Below, piece by piece: positions 1 through 9,178 of a DNA stretch of 64,000 bases (position 1 is the stretch's first letter; the number at the start of each line of letters is the position of its first letter). Source of the DNA: Sodalinema lacuna_A. GTDB taxonomy: Bacteria > Cyanobacteriota > Cyanobacteriia > Cyanobacteriales > Geitlerinemataceae. The position numbers and the translations under genes are program-made. The stretch spans positions 186,001-250,000 of the forward strand of contig FSSI02000001.1 in NCBI GenBank assembly GCA_900149785.2, given 5' to 3'. A model generated the notes under the pieces. The model had not been told where the DNA came from and searched no databases. It saw only the letters and a list, made by a program, of their open reading frames with translations.

Positions 1-20
1 GTTGCCAGGTAGAGTTTTGT

Positions 21-3000
21 ATGTGGTCTGCGATCGCCTCATGGTCTGTGTTCCTTGCCTACATCCCTCACGGTCATTGTTACCTTTGGGAACCGTCTCT
101 CGTTAGACTACATGTCGTCAGTGATAGCCTGATCGTCCTGAGTTATTACTCCATTCCCCTCATCCTAATTTACTTCAGTCGTAAACGCGAAGACCTACCC
201 TTTCACAACATTCTCTGGCTCTTTAGCGCCTTCATCCTGGCCTGTGGCACCTCTCACTTGCTCGAAATCTGGACCCTCTGGCATCCAGATTACTGGCTAT
301 CCGGCAGTCTCAAAGCCCTAACCGGCATCATTTCCCTCTACACCGCTCTCAGCCTCATTTCCTTCGTCCCCCAAGCCTTAAGCCTACGTAATCCTCAAGA
401 ACTCGAAAATCTCAATCAACAACTGCACCGAGAAATCCAGCAGCGCCAAACCATTGAGGCCCAACTCAACCAAATTTTACAAGGAACCGGAGCCGTCACC
501 GGCCAGGAATTTTTCACCGCTCTCGTCGAACATTTAGCCGATACCCTACGAGTGCGGCAAGTCTGTCTGGCTGAATACAGTCACAAACTGCCAGACTCCC
601 TCACCAGCTTGGCTCTATGGCGAGACGGAGGCTTACAAGACACCATGACCTACGCCGTCAGCGGGAGTCCCTGCGAACCGGTCGTGCGAGAGAAAGAAGC
701 ACAATGGGTGGCCAACGCGGTTCAAGAGAAATATCCCCAAGCCACTAGCATGAGGGCCATCAACGCCTGCGCCTACCTGGGGAGTCCCCTCTTAGACCGA
801 AAGCAGAACGTGATTGGGGTTCTGTGCATCCACCACGATCGCCAGCTCCCCAACCCTGACACGACCCTGGCCATTCTGCAACTGTTTGCCATTCGGGCCG
901 CCGCTGAACTGTTGCGTCAACGGGCTGAAGAAGCTCGCCTTGAAGCCTACGACGGTCTCGAAGATAGTATTTCCAACGCCACCCAGCGACTGCGCGACCG
1001 CACCAACGAACTCATTGACGCCAATATCAGCCTCGAAAAAGAGATTCAGGATCGTATTACTGCCGAAGCGGCCTTACGCGAAAGCGAAGAACGTTGGCAA
1101 TTGGCGATTCAGGGTAGCAATGAGGGAATTTGGGACTGGGATATTAAAGGCGATCGCATCTTCTATTCCACCAGTTGGAAAAATATCCTCGGCTACAGCG
1201 ACGACGAACTCCCCAATGACCCAGATATCTTGCTACAACTGGTTCATCCCGACGAAAAAGAGGCTGTTAAACAGGCTCTGCTCGACCATCTCAACCGTCA
1301 AAGTCGCATTTACTCCCAAGAATTTCGGATGCGTTGCAAACAGGGAACTTACAAATGGATTCTCGCCCGCGGCCAAGCCTTGTGGAACGAGAAGGGAGAA
1401 CCGGTTCGCATGGCGGGGTCCCACACCAACATCCACGATCGCAAACGGGCCGAAGCGGCCCTGCGCGAAAGTGCGGCCCGAGAACGGGCCATCGCTCGGG
1501 CCATTGCCCGAATGCGCCAAACCCTCGATCTCGAAGATATCTTCAACGCCACCACCCATGAACTGCGGGACGTTCTCAACTGCGATCGTGTTCTCGTCTA
1601 TCGCTTCTTTCCCGATTGGAGTGGAACCTACGTCGCTGAATCGGTGAATGCACCCTGGGACCCTCTGATCAAAACCGCCAACCAAGACCCCAATCTCACT
1701 CGTGTCGCCGTTCAACGGCTCGACTGTAGCGCCAGCGAACTCGAAAGCAACGATAACCTCGTCCAAGATACCTATCTACAAGAACATTCGGGCAATCCCT
1801 ACCGAGATGGTAAAACCTATCGAGCGGTTACGGATATCTATCAGGCGGGTTTCGATGACTGTTATCTCAATTTACTCAAACAACTGCAAGCCCGGGCCTA
1901 TATTATTGTGCCGATTTTCTGCGGCAAACTGCTCTGGGGACTCCTGGCCATCTACCAAAACGGAGAACCGCGCCATTGGAGTCAAGGGGATATTAAAATT
2001 GCGCTACAGATTAGTAACCAGTTGGGAGTTGCCGTTCAACAAGCTGAACTGCTGGCCCGCACTCGTCAACAAGCCCTCGAACTTCAGCAAGCGAAAGAAG
2101 TGGCCGATAGTGCTAACCGCGCCAAAAGTGAATTTTTGGCCAACATGAGTCATGAACTGCGAACTCCACTCAATGCGATTTTGGGGTTCTCGCAGCTCTT
2201 GCAACGTCGAGGTTTGTCGGAGACGGAACAACATCAATACCTCAAAACGATTTTGTCGAGCGGTGAGCATCTTCTGGGTCTGGTCAATGAAGTCTTAGAG
2301 ATGTCTAAAATTGAAGCTGCACAGGTAACGTTAACGTGTCATGACTTAGACCTGTTTGCCCTGCTCGATGGTCTTCACCAGGTCCTCAAACTGAAAGCCC
2401 AACGCCAAAATCTTGATCTGTTTTTTGATGTATCTCCGGATGTTCCTCGTTATATTAAAGGAGATGAACGCAAGTTACGACAGGTGTTACTCAATTTACT
2501 CGGGAATGCCCTCAAGTTTACTGAACAGGGATCGGTTAGCTTAACGGTTGCCCGAGTTGACGGCGATTCCGTTTCCCCTTCAGAAACGTTAATGGGGCGA
2601 TCGCAGCTACGTTTTGCCGTTGAAGACACCGGATCAGGCATTGATACCAAAGAAATTGACCTACTGTTTCAACCCTTTACTCAAACTAATTCGGGTCTAA
2701 AATCTCGGGGAGGAACGGGTTTGGGACTCTCGATTTCTCAACAGTTCATTCGCTTAATGGGAGGGGAAATTCAGGTTAGTAGTACCGTCGAGGTTGGCTC
2801 CTGTTTTAGTTTTGAGATTCCCGTGGATCTCGGATCGGTTAATGAAGTGCGGCGACAATCACGACTCCCTGGGCAGGTGAAACGTTTAACTCCTGGGCAA
2901 CGAGAGTATCGTATCCTAGTCGTCGAAGATGAACCCACGAACCAACTGCTGCTCGTTGAGTTTCTCAAAACGATCGGCTTTCAGGTTCGGGCGGCAAATA

Positions 3001-3599
3001 ACGGTCGTCAAGCTGTCGAAGTCGCTCCGCAATGGAAACCTGATTTAATCTGGATGGACATGAGGATGCCCGAACTCAACGGTTATGAGGCGACATTGCA
3101 AATTAAGGCTCTCCCCGAATGTCAAGATACAATTATCATTGCCTTGACGGCCAGTGCCTTTGAAGAAGAGCGATCGGCAATTTTAGCCTCTGGGTGTGAT
3201 GATTTTACCCGCAAACCCTTTCGAGAGGTAGAGATTTTAGCGAAGATGCAGCGATATCTTGGAGTGGAGTATGACTATGAGGGGGACATGCAGGAGTTCA
3301 CCGAACCCGAAGAACTCGGTATCTTCCGAACCCGAGAGGCTCAGTTAAACGTGATGAACCCTGGGACGTCAATGACTCCGAGTTCTGAACAGATGCAAGC
3401 GTGGGTCTCAACGTTACCTAAATTGGTCGTTGAGCAGCTACACCAGGCGGCGTTAGAAGGGAGTGATGATAAAATTTTGGATTTGTTAGTGCCTTTGAAT
3501 GAGAGTGACTTGGCCTGTTGCGATCAGCTTAAGAGTTGGGCGCAAGATTTTCGCTTTGATCGCATCTTAGAGCTGATGCAATGTGTTCAGCACTTGTAG
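21..3599 (+). CDS. Ethylene-receptor-like / cyanobacteriochrome hybrid histidine kinase
   Basis: Membrane sensor kinase of 1192 residues. Residues 1-120 form an ethylene-binding domain: D35, Y42, I45, P46, I72, C75 and H79 match the plant ETR1 residues D25, Y32, I35, P36, I62, C65 and H69 at a constant offset of 10, including both copper ligands. Then follow a GAF (about 155-305), a coiled coil, a PAS/PAC (355-475), a second GAF of phytochrome/CBCR type (500-680) with a candidate bilin-attaching cysteine C614 in DDCYLNLL, HisKA with H711, an ATPase domain (815-935), a receiver with phosphoacceptor D1013, and a helical tail. The order resembles Synechocystis SynEtr1/UirS, but there is no DXCF second cysteine and a receiver is fused. 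The frame stays open to the window edge, so the start could lie slightly upstream. The next gene is probably its output. Confidence 0.9.
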   Translation: MWSAIASWSVFLAYIPHGHCYLWEPSLVRLHVVSDSLIVLSYYSIPLILIYFSRKREDLPFHNILWLFSAFILACGTSHLLEIWTLWHPDYWLSGSLKALTGIISLYTALSLISFVPQALSLRNPQELENLNQQLHREIQQRQTIEAQLNQILQGTGAVTGQEFFTALVEHLADTLRVRQVCLAEYSHKLPDSLTSLALWRDGGLQDTMTYAVSGSPCEPVVREKEAQWVANAVQEKYPQATSMRAINACAYLGSPLLDRKQNVIGVLCIHHDRQLPNPDTTLAILQLFAIRAAAELLRQRAEEARLEAYDGLEDSISNATQRLRDRTNELIDANISLEKEIQDRITAEAALRESEERWQLAIQGSNEGIWDWDIKGDRIFYSTSWKNILGYSDDELPNDPDILLQLVHPDEKEAVKQALLDHLNRQSRIYSQEFRMRCKQGTYKWILARGQALWNEKGEPVRMAGSHTNIHDRKRAEAALRESAARERAIARAIARMRQTLDLEDIFNATTHELRDVLNCDRVLVYRFFPDWSGTYVAESVNAPWDPLIKTANQDPNLTRVAVQRLDCSASELESNDNLVQDTYLQEHSGNPYRDGKTYRAVTDIYQAGFDDCYLNLLKQLQARAYIIVPIFCGKLLWGLLAIYQNGEPRHWSQGDIKIALQISNQLGVAVQQAELLARTRQQALELQQAKEVADSANRAKSEFLANMSHELRTPLNAILGFSQLLQRRGLSETEQHQYLKTILSSGEHLLGLVNEVLEMSKIEAAQVTLTCHDLDLFALLDGLHQVLKLKAQRQNLDLFFDVSPDVPRYIKGDERKLRQVLLNLLGNALKFTEQGSVSLTVARVDGDSVSPSETLMGRSQLRFAVEDTGSGIDTKEIDLLFQPFTQTNSGLKSRGGTGLGLSISQQFIRLMGGEIQVSSTVEVGSCFSFEIPVDLGSVNEVRRQSRLPGQVKRLTPGQREYRILVVEDEPTNQLLLVEFLKTIGFQVRAANNGRQAVEVAPQWKPDLIWMDMRMPELNGYEATLQIKALPECQDTIIIALTASAFEEERSAILASGCDDFTRKPFREVEILAKMQRYLGVEYDYEGDMQEFTEPEELGIFRTREAQLNVMNPGTSMTPSSEQMQAWVSTLPKLVVEQLHQAALEGSDDKILDLLVPLNESDLACCDQLKSWAQDFRFDRILELMQCVQHL

Positions 3600-3662
3600 C
3601 TCGCTGCAATGCCCTTTTTTTAACGCTCTTCCTTGAGTTGTAATGAATCAATAGCGACCCTG

Positions 3663-5498
3663 ATGAAAGATACACCTAAAGATCTCGAACAAGCTGACAT
3701 TCTCATCGTTGACGATACTCCAGAAAACTTACGGCTATTGTCCAATATGTTGTCTCGACGAGGCTATCGAGTCCGTAAGGCAATTAGTGGCTCGATGGCT
3801 TTGACGGCAGTGGAAACGTTGGCGCCGGATTTGATTTTGCTCGATATTATGATGCCGGATATGGACGGCTATGCCTTGTGCGATCGCCTCAAAGGAGATC
3901 AACGCACTCGTGATATCCCGGTGGTCTTTCTCAGCGCCCTCAATGATGTGTTTGATAAGGTCAAAGCCTTTACTGTGGGGGGGGCGGATTACATTGCTAA
4001 ACCGTTTCAAATTGAGGAAGTGTTAGCGCGAGTTCACCATCAGTTACGGATTAAGTCTGTAGAACGAGAAATTCGTCAACTGAATGCCGATTTGGAACAA
4101 CGAGTTGATGAACGCACCAGTCAACTGCGAGAGCGAACCCGACAGCTAGAATCAGCCAATCGTCAGTTACTTGAGGAGATTAGCCAACGGGAGCGTATTC
4201 AAAAACGTCTCAAATATTTGGCGTTTCATGATCGTCTCACCAATTTACCCAATCGGGCACAGTTTGAAATCAAACTGACTGAATCCCTAGAAGAAAACAA
4301 GACTGGCTCAGATTTAGCGGTGTTGTTTATTGACTGCGATCGCTTCAAAGTTGTGAATAATTCTTTGGGTCATGCCATCGGTGATGAGTTGATTAAATCT
4401 CTAGCTCATCGACTTCGAAATAGCTTAGAGGATGAGGTGATTGTTGCCCGTTGGGGAGGGGATGAATTTGTGGCGTTAGTCTATCAAGATAATCACGCCG
4501 ATGTCATTGACATAGCCCAGGATCTGTTAAATGTTTTATCGGAACCTCACCAACTCTCTCGCCATGAAGTCTTTGTGAATACCAGTATTGGCGTAGCCTT
4601 TGCCCTCAGTGATATTTCCCCAGAAGAACTGTTACGAAATGCCGATGCTGCCATGTATCGAGCTAAAGCACTTGGGGGTAATCGCTATCACTTATTCGAT
4701 CCGATTTTACATGAGGAAGCTTTAGAACGGTTGGCCTTGGAAAATGACCTACGCCACGCCTGCGATCGCAAGGAATTTCAGGTGTACTATCAACCGATTT
4801 TCAATCTCCAAAGTGGTGATATCTTTGGCTTTGAAGCCTTACTACGCTGGCATCATCCTCAACGGGGTTGGGTCTCTCCCTCTGATTTTATCCCCAGTAT
4901 TGAAGAAACCGGACTTATTGATCAAATTGGTGAATGGGTTTTAGAAGAAGCCTGTCAACAACTCAAACGCTGGCATCAGGACTGGAATCTTCCTCTCGTG
5001 ATGAGCGTCAATCTATCGGTGCGTCAATTCGCTCAACCGGATTTTTTGGATCAAGTGGATCGAGTTCTCGAAATGACCGGAATTGAACCCAAATTCCTCA
5101 AATTAGAAATTACAGAAACAGCACTCATGGAAAATTCTAAATCCACCCTCTCTATTTTAAAACAACTTAAATCTAGGGAAATCCAAATTAGTATTGATGA
5201 CTTTGGCACGGGTTACTCATCGTTAAGCTATCTTCAAACCTTTCCTGTTGACACCCTTAAAATTGACCGAGCCTTTATTCAAGGGATGAGTGAGTCTTCC
5301 GATGGAAAAGGATTGATTCCCGCGATTCTTAACTTAGCTCGCGCCACGGATATTGAAACAATCGCCGAAGGGATTGAAACGATTGAGCAGCAAAATATGC
5401 TACGAAGTCTGGGCTGTAACTTTGCCCAAGGCTATCTCTTTTCTCGTCCCCGTCCCGCCTCAGAACTTCACCCGGATCGTATCAATTTTCCCCGCTAA
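3663..5498 (+). CDS. Response regulator with GGDEF and EAL domains (c-di-GMP turnover)
   Basis: Soluble signalling protein of 611 residues from ATG 3663; an in-frame TTG at 3633 would add ten residues unlike a receiver N-terminus. Order: receiver (about 10-125, phosphoacceptor D61 in LLDIMMPDMDG), coiled coil (130-190), GGDEF domain with an intact GGDEF signature at 265-269, and EAL domain (365-605) with EALLR from E391, DDFGTG, KIDR and a late EGIET motif. Both cyclase and phosphodiesterase motifs look intact, so it could make or break c-di-GMP, and phosphorylation may set the balance. It lies 63 bases after the ethylene/CBCR-type kinase on the same strand, so it is the natural partner of that kinase; this pairing is inferred from position. 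Confidence 0.9.
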   Translation: MKDTPKDLEQADILIVDDTPENLRLLSNMLSRRGYRVRKAISGSMALTAVETLAPDLILLDIMMPDMDGYALCDRLKGDQRTRDIPVVFLSALNDVFDKVKAFTVGGADYIAKPFQIEEVLARVHHQLRIKSVEREIRQLNADLEQRVDERTSQLRERTRQLESANRQLLEEISQRERIQKRLKYLAFHDRLTNLPNRAQFEIKLTESLEENKTGSDLAVLFIDCDRFKVVNNSLGHAIGDELIKSLAHRLRNSLEDEVIVARWGGDEFVALVYQDNHADVIDIAQDLLNVLSEPHQLSRHEVFVNTSIGVAFALSDISPEELLRNADAAMYRAKALGGNRYHLFDPILHEEALERLALENDLRHACDRKEFQVYYQPIFNLQSGDIFGFEALLRWHHPQRGWVSPSDFIPSIEETGLIDQIGEWVLEEACQQLKRWHQDWNLPLVMSVNLSVRQFAQPDFLDQVDRVLEMTGIEPKFLKLEITETALMENSKSTLSILKQLKSREIQISIDDFGTGYSSLSYLQTFPVDTLKIDRAFIQGMSESSDGKGLIPAILNLARATDIETIAEGIETIEQQNMLRSLGCNFAQGYLFSRPRPASELHPDRINFPR

Positions 5499-5718
5499 TC
5501 TGATGTCAGCATCATGACGCAAACTAGACCCTATTGGTATTCGTCACTGATAAGAGTTTAGCCTTCTAAAACCCGGTCTTTTGCAGGACAGATGGGGTGA
5601 AGACTGGCCAGTATGGCTTGACATCTGTCCAGGTTTCGGGCCTATCGTATTCTCACAACAGGCTGTGATACACCCAATCCCATCTTAACTAGCTGTATTC
5701 AGGAGGCTCGTCGTCAAC

Positions 5719-7662
5719 ATGGCAAAACGTAAAAAGAAAAAAGCTACCACCATCAAAAAGTCCCGTGGCTTTGGTAAAAAAAGCCTAAGTGTTGAGCTGC
5801 ACCGAGCGCAAGCCTATGCCATCAAAGAAGATTGGCAGGGGGCTTATGATGTGCTACAGCTTTTGGCCGAGCAGTATCCTGACAATCGGCAGGTTTGGGA
5901 CTATCTATCTGAAGTGGCCTATGAGCTGATGGACTTATCCACGTATCAGACGGCCTGTGAGAAACTTGTGGAGTTGACGCCGGATGATGCCGATACTCTC
6001 TATGCCTTGGGGAACATTTATATGATCAAAATGTACCCCCTCGTGGCCTCGCAGATCCTAGAGCGGGCTTTGGCGATCGCCCCAGACCATGAAGCGGCCA
6101 CCCAGGCCCGGGAAATTCTCAGCAGTTTCACCCCAAAAATTCCCGAGATTTTAGGGGAACTCGGCTCAGATGATCTCGAAGCCGCCATCCTCCATGAACG
6201 CGGGCAAATGTATTTGGAGCAAGGAGACTATGCGGCGGCCCGTGAGGTGGAACAAGAGGTAATTCAGCGTCATCCAGAGTTTATGCCGGCTCGCAATAAC
6301 TTGGCTTTGGCGAGCTGGACGGAGGGGAACGTTGAGGAGGCCATCGCTACGAGTAAAGCCGTCCTGGACGTTGAACCTGACAATACCCATGCCCTCTCCA
6401 ACTTAGTGCATTTTCTGGTCGTTTCAGGCGATCGCGAGGGCGCCCAAGTCTATGGCGATCGCCTCAAAACTAGCTCAGAGGAGGGCTGGGACCCCTGGAC
6501 GAAACGGGTTGAGGGGCTGACGTATCTCGCCGATGACGCGGGTGTGGTGGAGATGTTAGACCGGGCTGAAGCGGCTGAGGTTGATGAATCTCCGGTCGGG
6601 GCGCTCTTTTTCCATCTAACGGCTGTGGCGCTGGCCCGTACCGGTGATAGACGCCGCGCCTTAACACAGTGGAAAAAAGCCTTGAAGCACGACGACCCCG
6701 ACATGACCGTCGAGGACAATCTCAGTGACATTCGCCGTCCTGTGGGGGAGCGTCATGGTGCTTGGCCGTTTAGTTGGGAACAGTGGCTGTTACCGACGAC
6801 GGCGATGGATTTCTATGACACTTTAAAATGGCTTCGAGAGAACCCTGAAGGTGATAACATTAAAGTCTTAATCGGGCAAATTGTAGAGCGTCATCCCGAG
6901 TTCTTAACTCAGCTACCGCGCATTATGGAGCGGGGAGGCCGCCGAGGGCAAGAATTGGGTCTCATTATGGCTGAACAGCTTCAGACTCCGGAGATCTTGG
7001 CGATTATCAAAGATTTTGCTCTGGGTCAAAATGGCAGCGATTCGATGCGCAATCGGGCCGCCTCCATCGCGACTCGAGCGGGTCTGCTCCCCAAAGATCG
7101 CGTCACCCTCTGGATTCAGGGTGAGTGGCGTGATGTTGTGGTCGCCAGCTATGAAGTGTCCCCTGAACCCTCGAGCGATCACCCAAAACCGGTGAAAAAA
7201 CTTCTCAATCAAGCCATTCACAATCTTCGTCAAGGTGATGAAGCCGCAGCGATCGAAGCCGAACGGTTGCTTAAGCAGGCCTTGAAACTCGAAACCAACG
7301 CGCCAGATATTTACAACAACTTGGCGATGGCCTATCTCTTGCAAGGCCGCCAAGCTGACGCGGATACCCTGATAGATGAGTTGTTCGATCGCTTCCCTGA
7401 TTATTTGTTTGCCCGTTGTGCCAAGGCCCGGCGCTATCTCGATGAGGGTGATCTTGATGCGGCAGAGGCCCTGCTCACTCCGGTCTTGTCACGCGATCGC
7501 TTCCATACCTCGGAATTTAATACCTTTGCTGATATCTATATATCGCTGTTGGTCGAACAAGACCAAGTCGATAAAGCTCAGGGTTGGCTACACATGTGGG
7601 ATGGCCTCGGTTCAGACCATCCAAGGCTAACCTATTGGAAAAAGAAATTTGCAAAACGCTAG
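5719..7662 (+). CDS. Tetratricopeptide-repeat protein
   Basis: Soluble 647-residue protein, no signal peptide. A very basic N-terminus (about 20 residues rich in K and R) is followed by TPR-like helical pairs at about 25-140, 155-340 and 505-640, with typical A/G-Y-P spacing such as ALGNIYMIKMYPLVASQILERA. The middle (about 345-490) lacks clear repeats. TPR arrays bind other proteins, so it is probably an adaptor; no catalytic motif is visible. The start is supported by AGGAGG 12 bases upstream. In a 220-base upstream gap, TTGACA at 5618-5623 is a weak -35 candidate without a convincing -10. The next gene follows in the same direction and may be co-transcribed. Confidence 0.8.
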   Translation: MAKRKKKKATTIKKSRGFGKKSLSVELHRAQAYAIKEDWQGAYDVLQLLAEQYPDNRQVWDYLSEVAYELMDLSTYQTACEKLVELTPDDADTLYALGNIYMIKMYPLVASQILERALAIAPDHEAATQAREILSSFTPKIPEILGELGSDDLEAAILHERGQMYLEQGDYAAAREVEQEVIQRHPEFMPARNNLALASWTEGNVEEAIATSKAVLDVEPDNTHALSNLVHFLVVSGDREGAQVYGDRLKTSSEEGWDPWTKRVEGLTYLADDAGVVEMLDRAEAAEVDESPVGALFFHLTAVALARTGDRRRALTQWKKALKHDDPDMTVEDNLSDIRRPVGERHGAWPFSWEQWLLPTTAMDFYDTLKWLRENPEGDNIKVLIGQIVERHPEFLTQLPRIMERGGRRGQELGLIMAEQLQTPEILAIIKDFALGQNGSDSMRNRAASIATRAGLLPKDRVTLWIQGEWRDVVVASYEVSPEPSSDHPKPVKKLLNQAIHNLRQGDEAAAIEAERLLKQALKLETNAPDIYNNLAMAYLLQGRQADADTLIDELFDRFPDYLFARCAKARRYLDEGDLDAAEALLTPVLSRDRFHTSEFNTFADIYISLLVEQDQVDKAQGWLHMWDGLGSDHPRLTYWKKKFAKR

Positions 7663-7745
7663 AAGCGAGTCTGGTTAGAGGCCAGTAATGCTTGCTTTTA
7701 GCCAGTTCTTTGTCCTCGCTTGATCAGCTTTTACAACCCAAACCC

Positions 7746-8864
7746 ATGAGTGAATACCAGTATTACGAATTTCAGTCCCTCGATCGCCCCCTAACCCGCC
7801 AAGAGCAGAAAACCCTGCAAGCCCTCTCCAGTCGGGCGCAGGTTACTCCCCACAGGGCCACCTTTGTCTACAACTATGGTGACTTTCGCGGTGGCCCCGA
7901 GGCCCTATTGGCGAAGTATTTTGATGCGATGTTCTACATTGCCAACTGGGGAACCTGGCAGGTCATGTTTCGGTTGCCGAAAGCCCTGGTGGACCCGGAA
8001 TGGTTTGAACCCTATGCGATCGAGGATGCCATCACCGTCTCCACCACTGACGACTACCTGATTCTGAATATCGAAATTCACGAAGAAGAGGGGATGATGA
8101 ATTGGATCGAGGGGGAAGGCTGGCTGCCCAAACTCTTACCCCTGCGCGATGACCTGTTGGCGGGTGATCTGCGCTTGCTCTATCTATCCTGGTTGCGGGT
8201 TCATATGGCCCGGATGGCCTACAGTGATGATGACCCCATTGAGCCGCCCCTACCGCCCAACCTCAAGACCCTAACACCAGCCCTAAATACCTTTGTCGAG
8301 TTAGTGGAGTTGGACCCCGACGTGGTGGCCGCCGCTGCTGAGTCAAGCCCGAGGCATCAACCCGCCCCGACTCCCTCCTTAGAAGACTGGCTACCTCGGC
8401 TGACGGAGACAGAACGCCACGAATTTTTGCTGAAACTGGTGCGCCAGGAACCCTACGTGGATCGGCAGTTAATTCATCGACTCAAGGAACTGGCGGGGGC
8501 CACGTCAGGGCCAGCCCCGGCGGACGAGCAGGAAGGGCGGCATTTTTCGCAGTTGCTGGCGCTGTCTGAGGAGATGAAGGCAACCCGTCAACAACGGGAG
8601 ACCGAGGCGGCCCAACGCAAGCGCCGCCAAGAGTTAGAAACGTTAGCGCCGAAGGTTGAGCCAACTTGGGATCGAGTGCTGTATTTGATTGGGCGCAAAC
8701 AGGCCTACGCCTATGATGAGGCGACACAATTACTGCGAGACTTGCGGGACTTGGCGAAGCTCCAAGGGCAGTTATCTGTCTTTCGTCAACGTTTTGAGCG
8801 GCTCAAGGACGACTATAGCAATCGCCCCGCCCTGATGAGGCGACTGCGATCGATTAAAACCTAA
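7746..8864 (+). CDS. Conserved protein of unknown function
   Basis: Protein of 372 residues from ATG 7746. A TTG 54 bases upstream is possible, but the family usually begins with the MSEYQYYEFQ-type sequence seen here. The N-terminal 180 residues form a mixed domain rich in aromatic residues (YNYGDFRGGPEALLAKYFDA, YIANWGTWQVMFRLP); the C-terminal half is a charged helical region (about 285-370) with Q/R/E-rich coiled-coil character. From memory, relatives often sit beside SWIM zinc-finger genes, but none is present here; the neighbour is a TPR protein. No catalytic motif was recognised. It ends before an intergenic heptamer repeat. Confidence 0.7.
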   Translation: MSEYQYYEFQSLDRPLTRQEQKTLQALSSRAQVTPHRATFVYNYGDFRGGPEALLAKYFDAMFYIANWGTWQVMFRLPKALVDPEWFEPYAIEDAITVSTTDDYLILNIEIHEEEGMMNWIEGEGWLPKLLPLRDDLLAGDLRLLYLSWLRVHMARMAYSDDDPIEPPLPPNLKTLTPALNTFVELVELDPDVVAAAAESSPRHQPAPTPSLEDWLPRLTETERHEFLLKLVRQEPYVDRQLIHRLKELAGATSGPAPADEQEGRHFSQLLALSEEMKATRQQRETEAAQRKRRQELETLAPKVEPTWDRVLYLIGRKQAYAYDEATQLLRDLRDLAKLQGQLSVFRQRFERLKDDYSNRPALMRRLRSIKT

Positions 8865-8883
8865 TTGAAACCTAAGAGATATG

Positions 8884-8964
8884 GCAATCGAAGATTGCCT
8901 GATTAACACTCGGAATTGAGAGAGAACCCGTCGTCTGTTGCCTGTTGCCTGTTGCCTGTTGCCT
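8884..8964. repeat. Composite intergenic repeat: conserved head plus heptamer tract
   Basis: A head of about 47 bases starting GCAATCGAAGATTG is followed by four perfect tandem copies of CTGTTGC (8935-8962). The same head, slightly diverged, precedes a much longer heptamer tract at 59039. Heptamer tracts of this kind (short tandemly repeated repetitive sequences) are known from cyanobacterial genomes. The 314-base gap between the upstream gene and the dehydrogenase holds this repeat, and otherwise only the presumed promoter region of the next operon. Confidence 0.75.
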
Positions 8965-9178
8965 TCTTTTCCCCCGTTTTTTGTCCTATTTAGACCAATT
9001 TTGGCTATAGGTCACGTCTGCAACTCATCACAACTTGTCGTTTTGTAACAATTGTGGCAAACGTCCCGCGTCCTGAACCGACAATGGGATCACACGCGCG
9101 ATCGCCCCCTGGTCCAGTTCCACGAGCGGCGATCGCCTCAGACGGATCGCCCCAGGCGACGCGACACCAACAGAACTT

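Noticed and set aside
814..1647. Plus-strand frame of 277 codons within the first kinase gene
   Set aside because: Out-of-frame shadow; the kinase frame has clear domains across the same span.
8935..8962. CRISPR-like array
   Set aside because: Units are 7 bases with no spacers; this is a simple tandem repeat.
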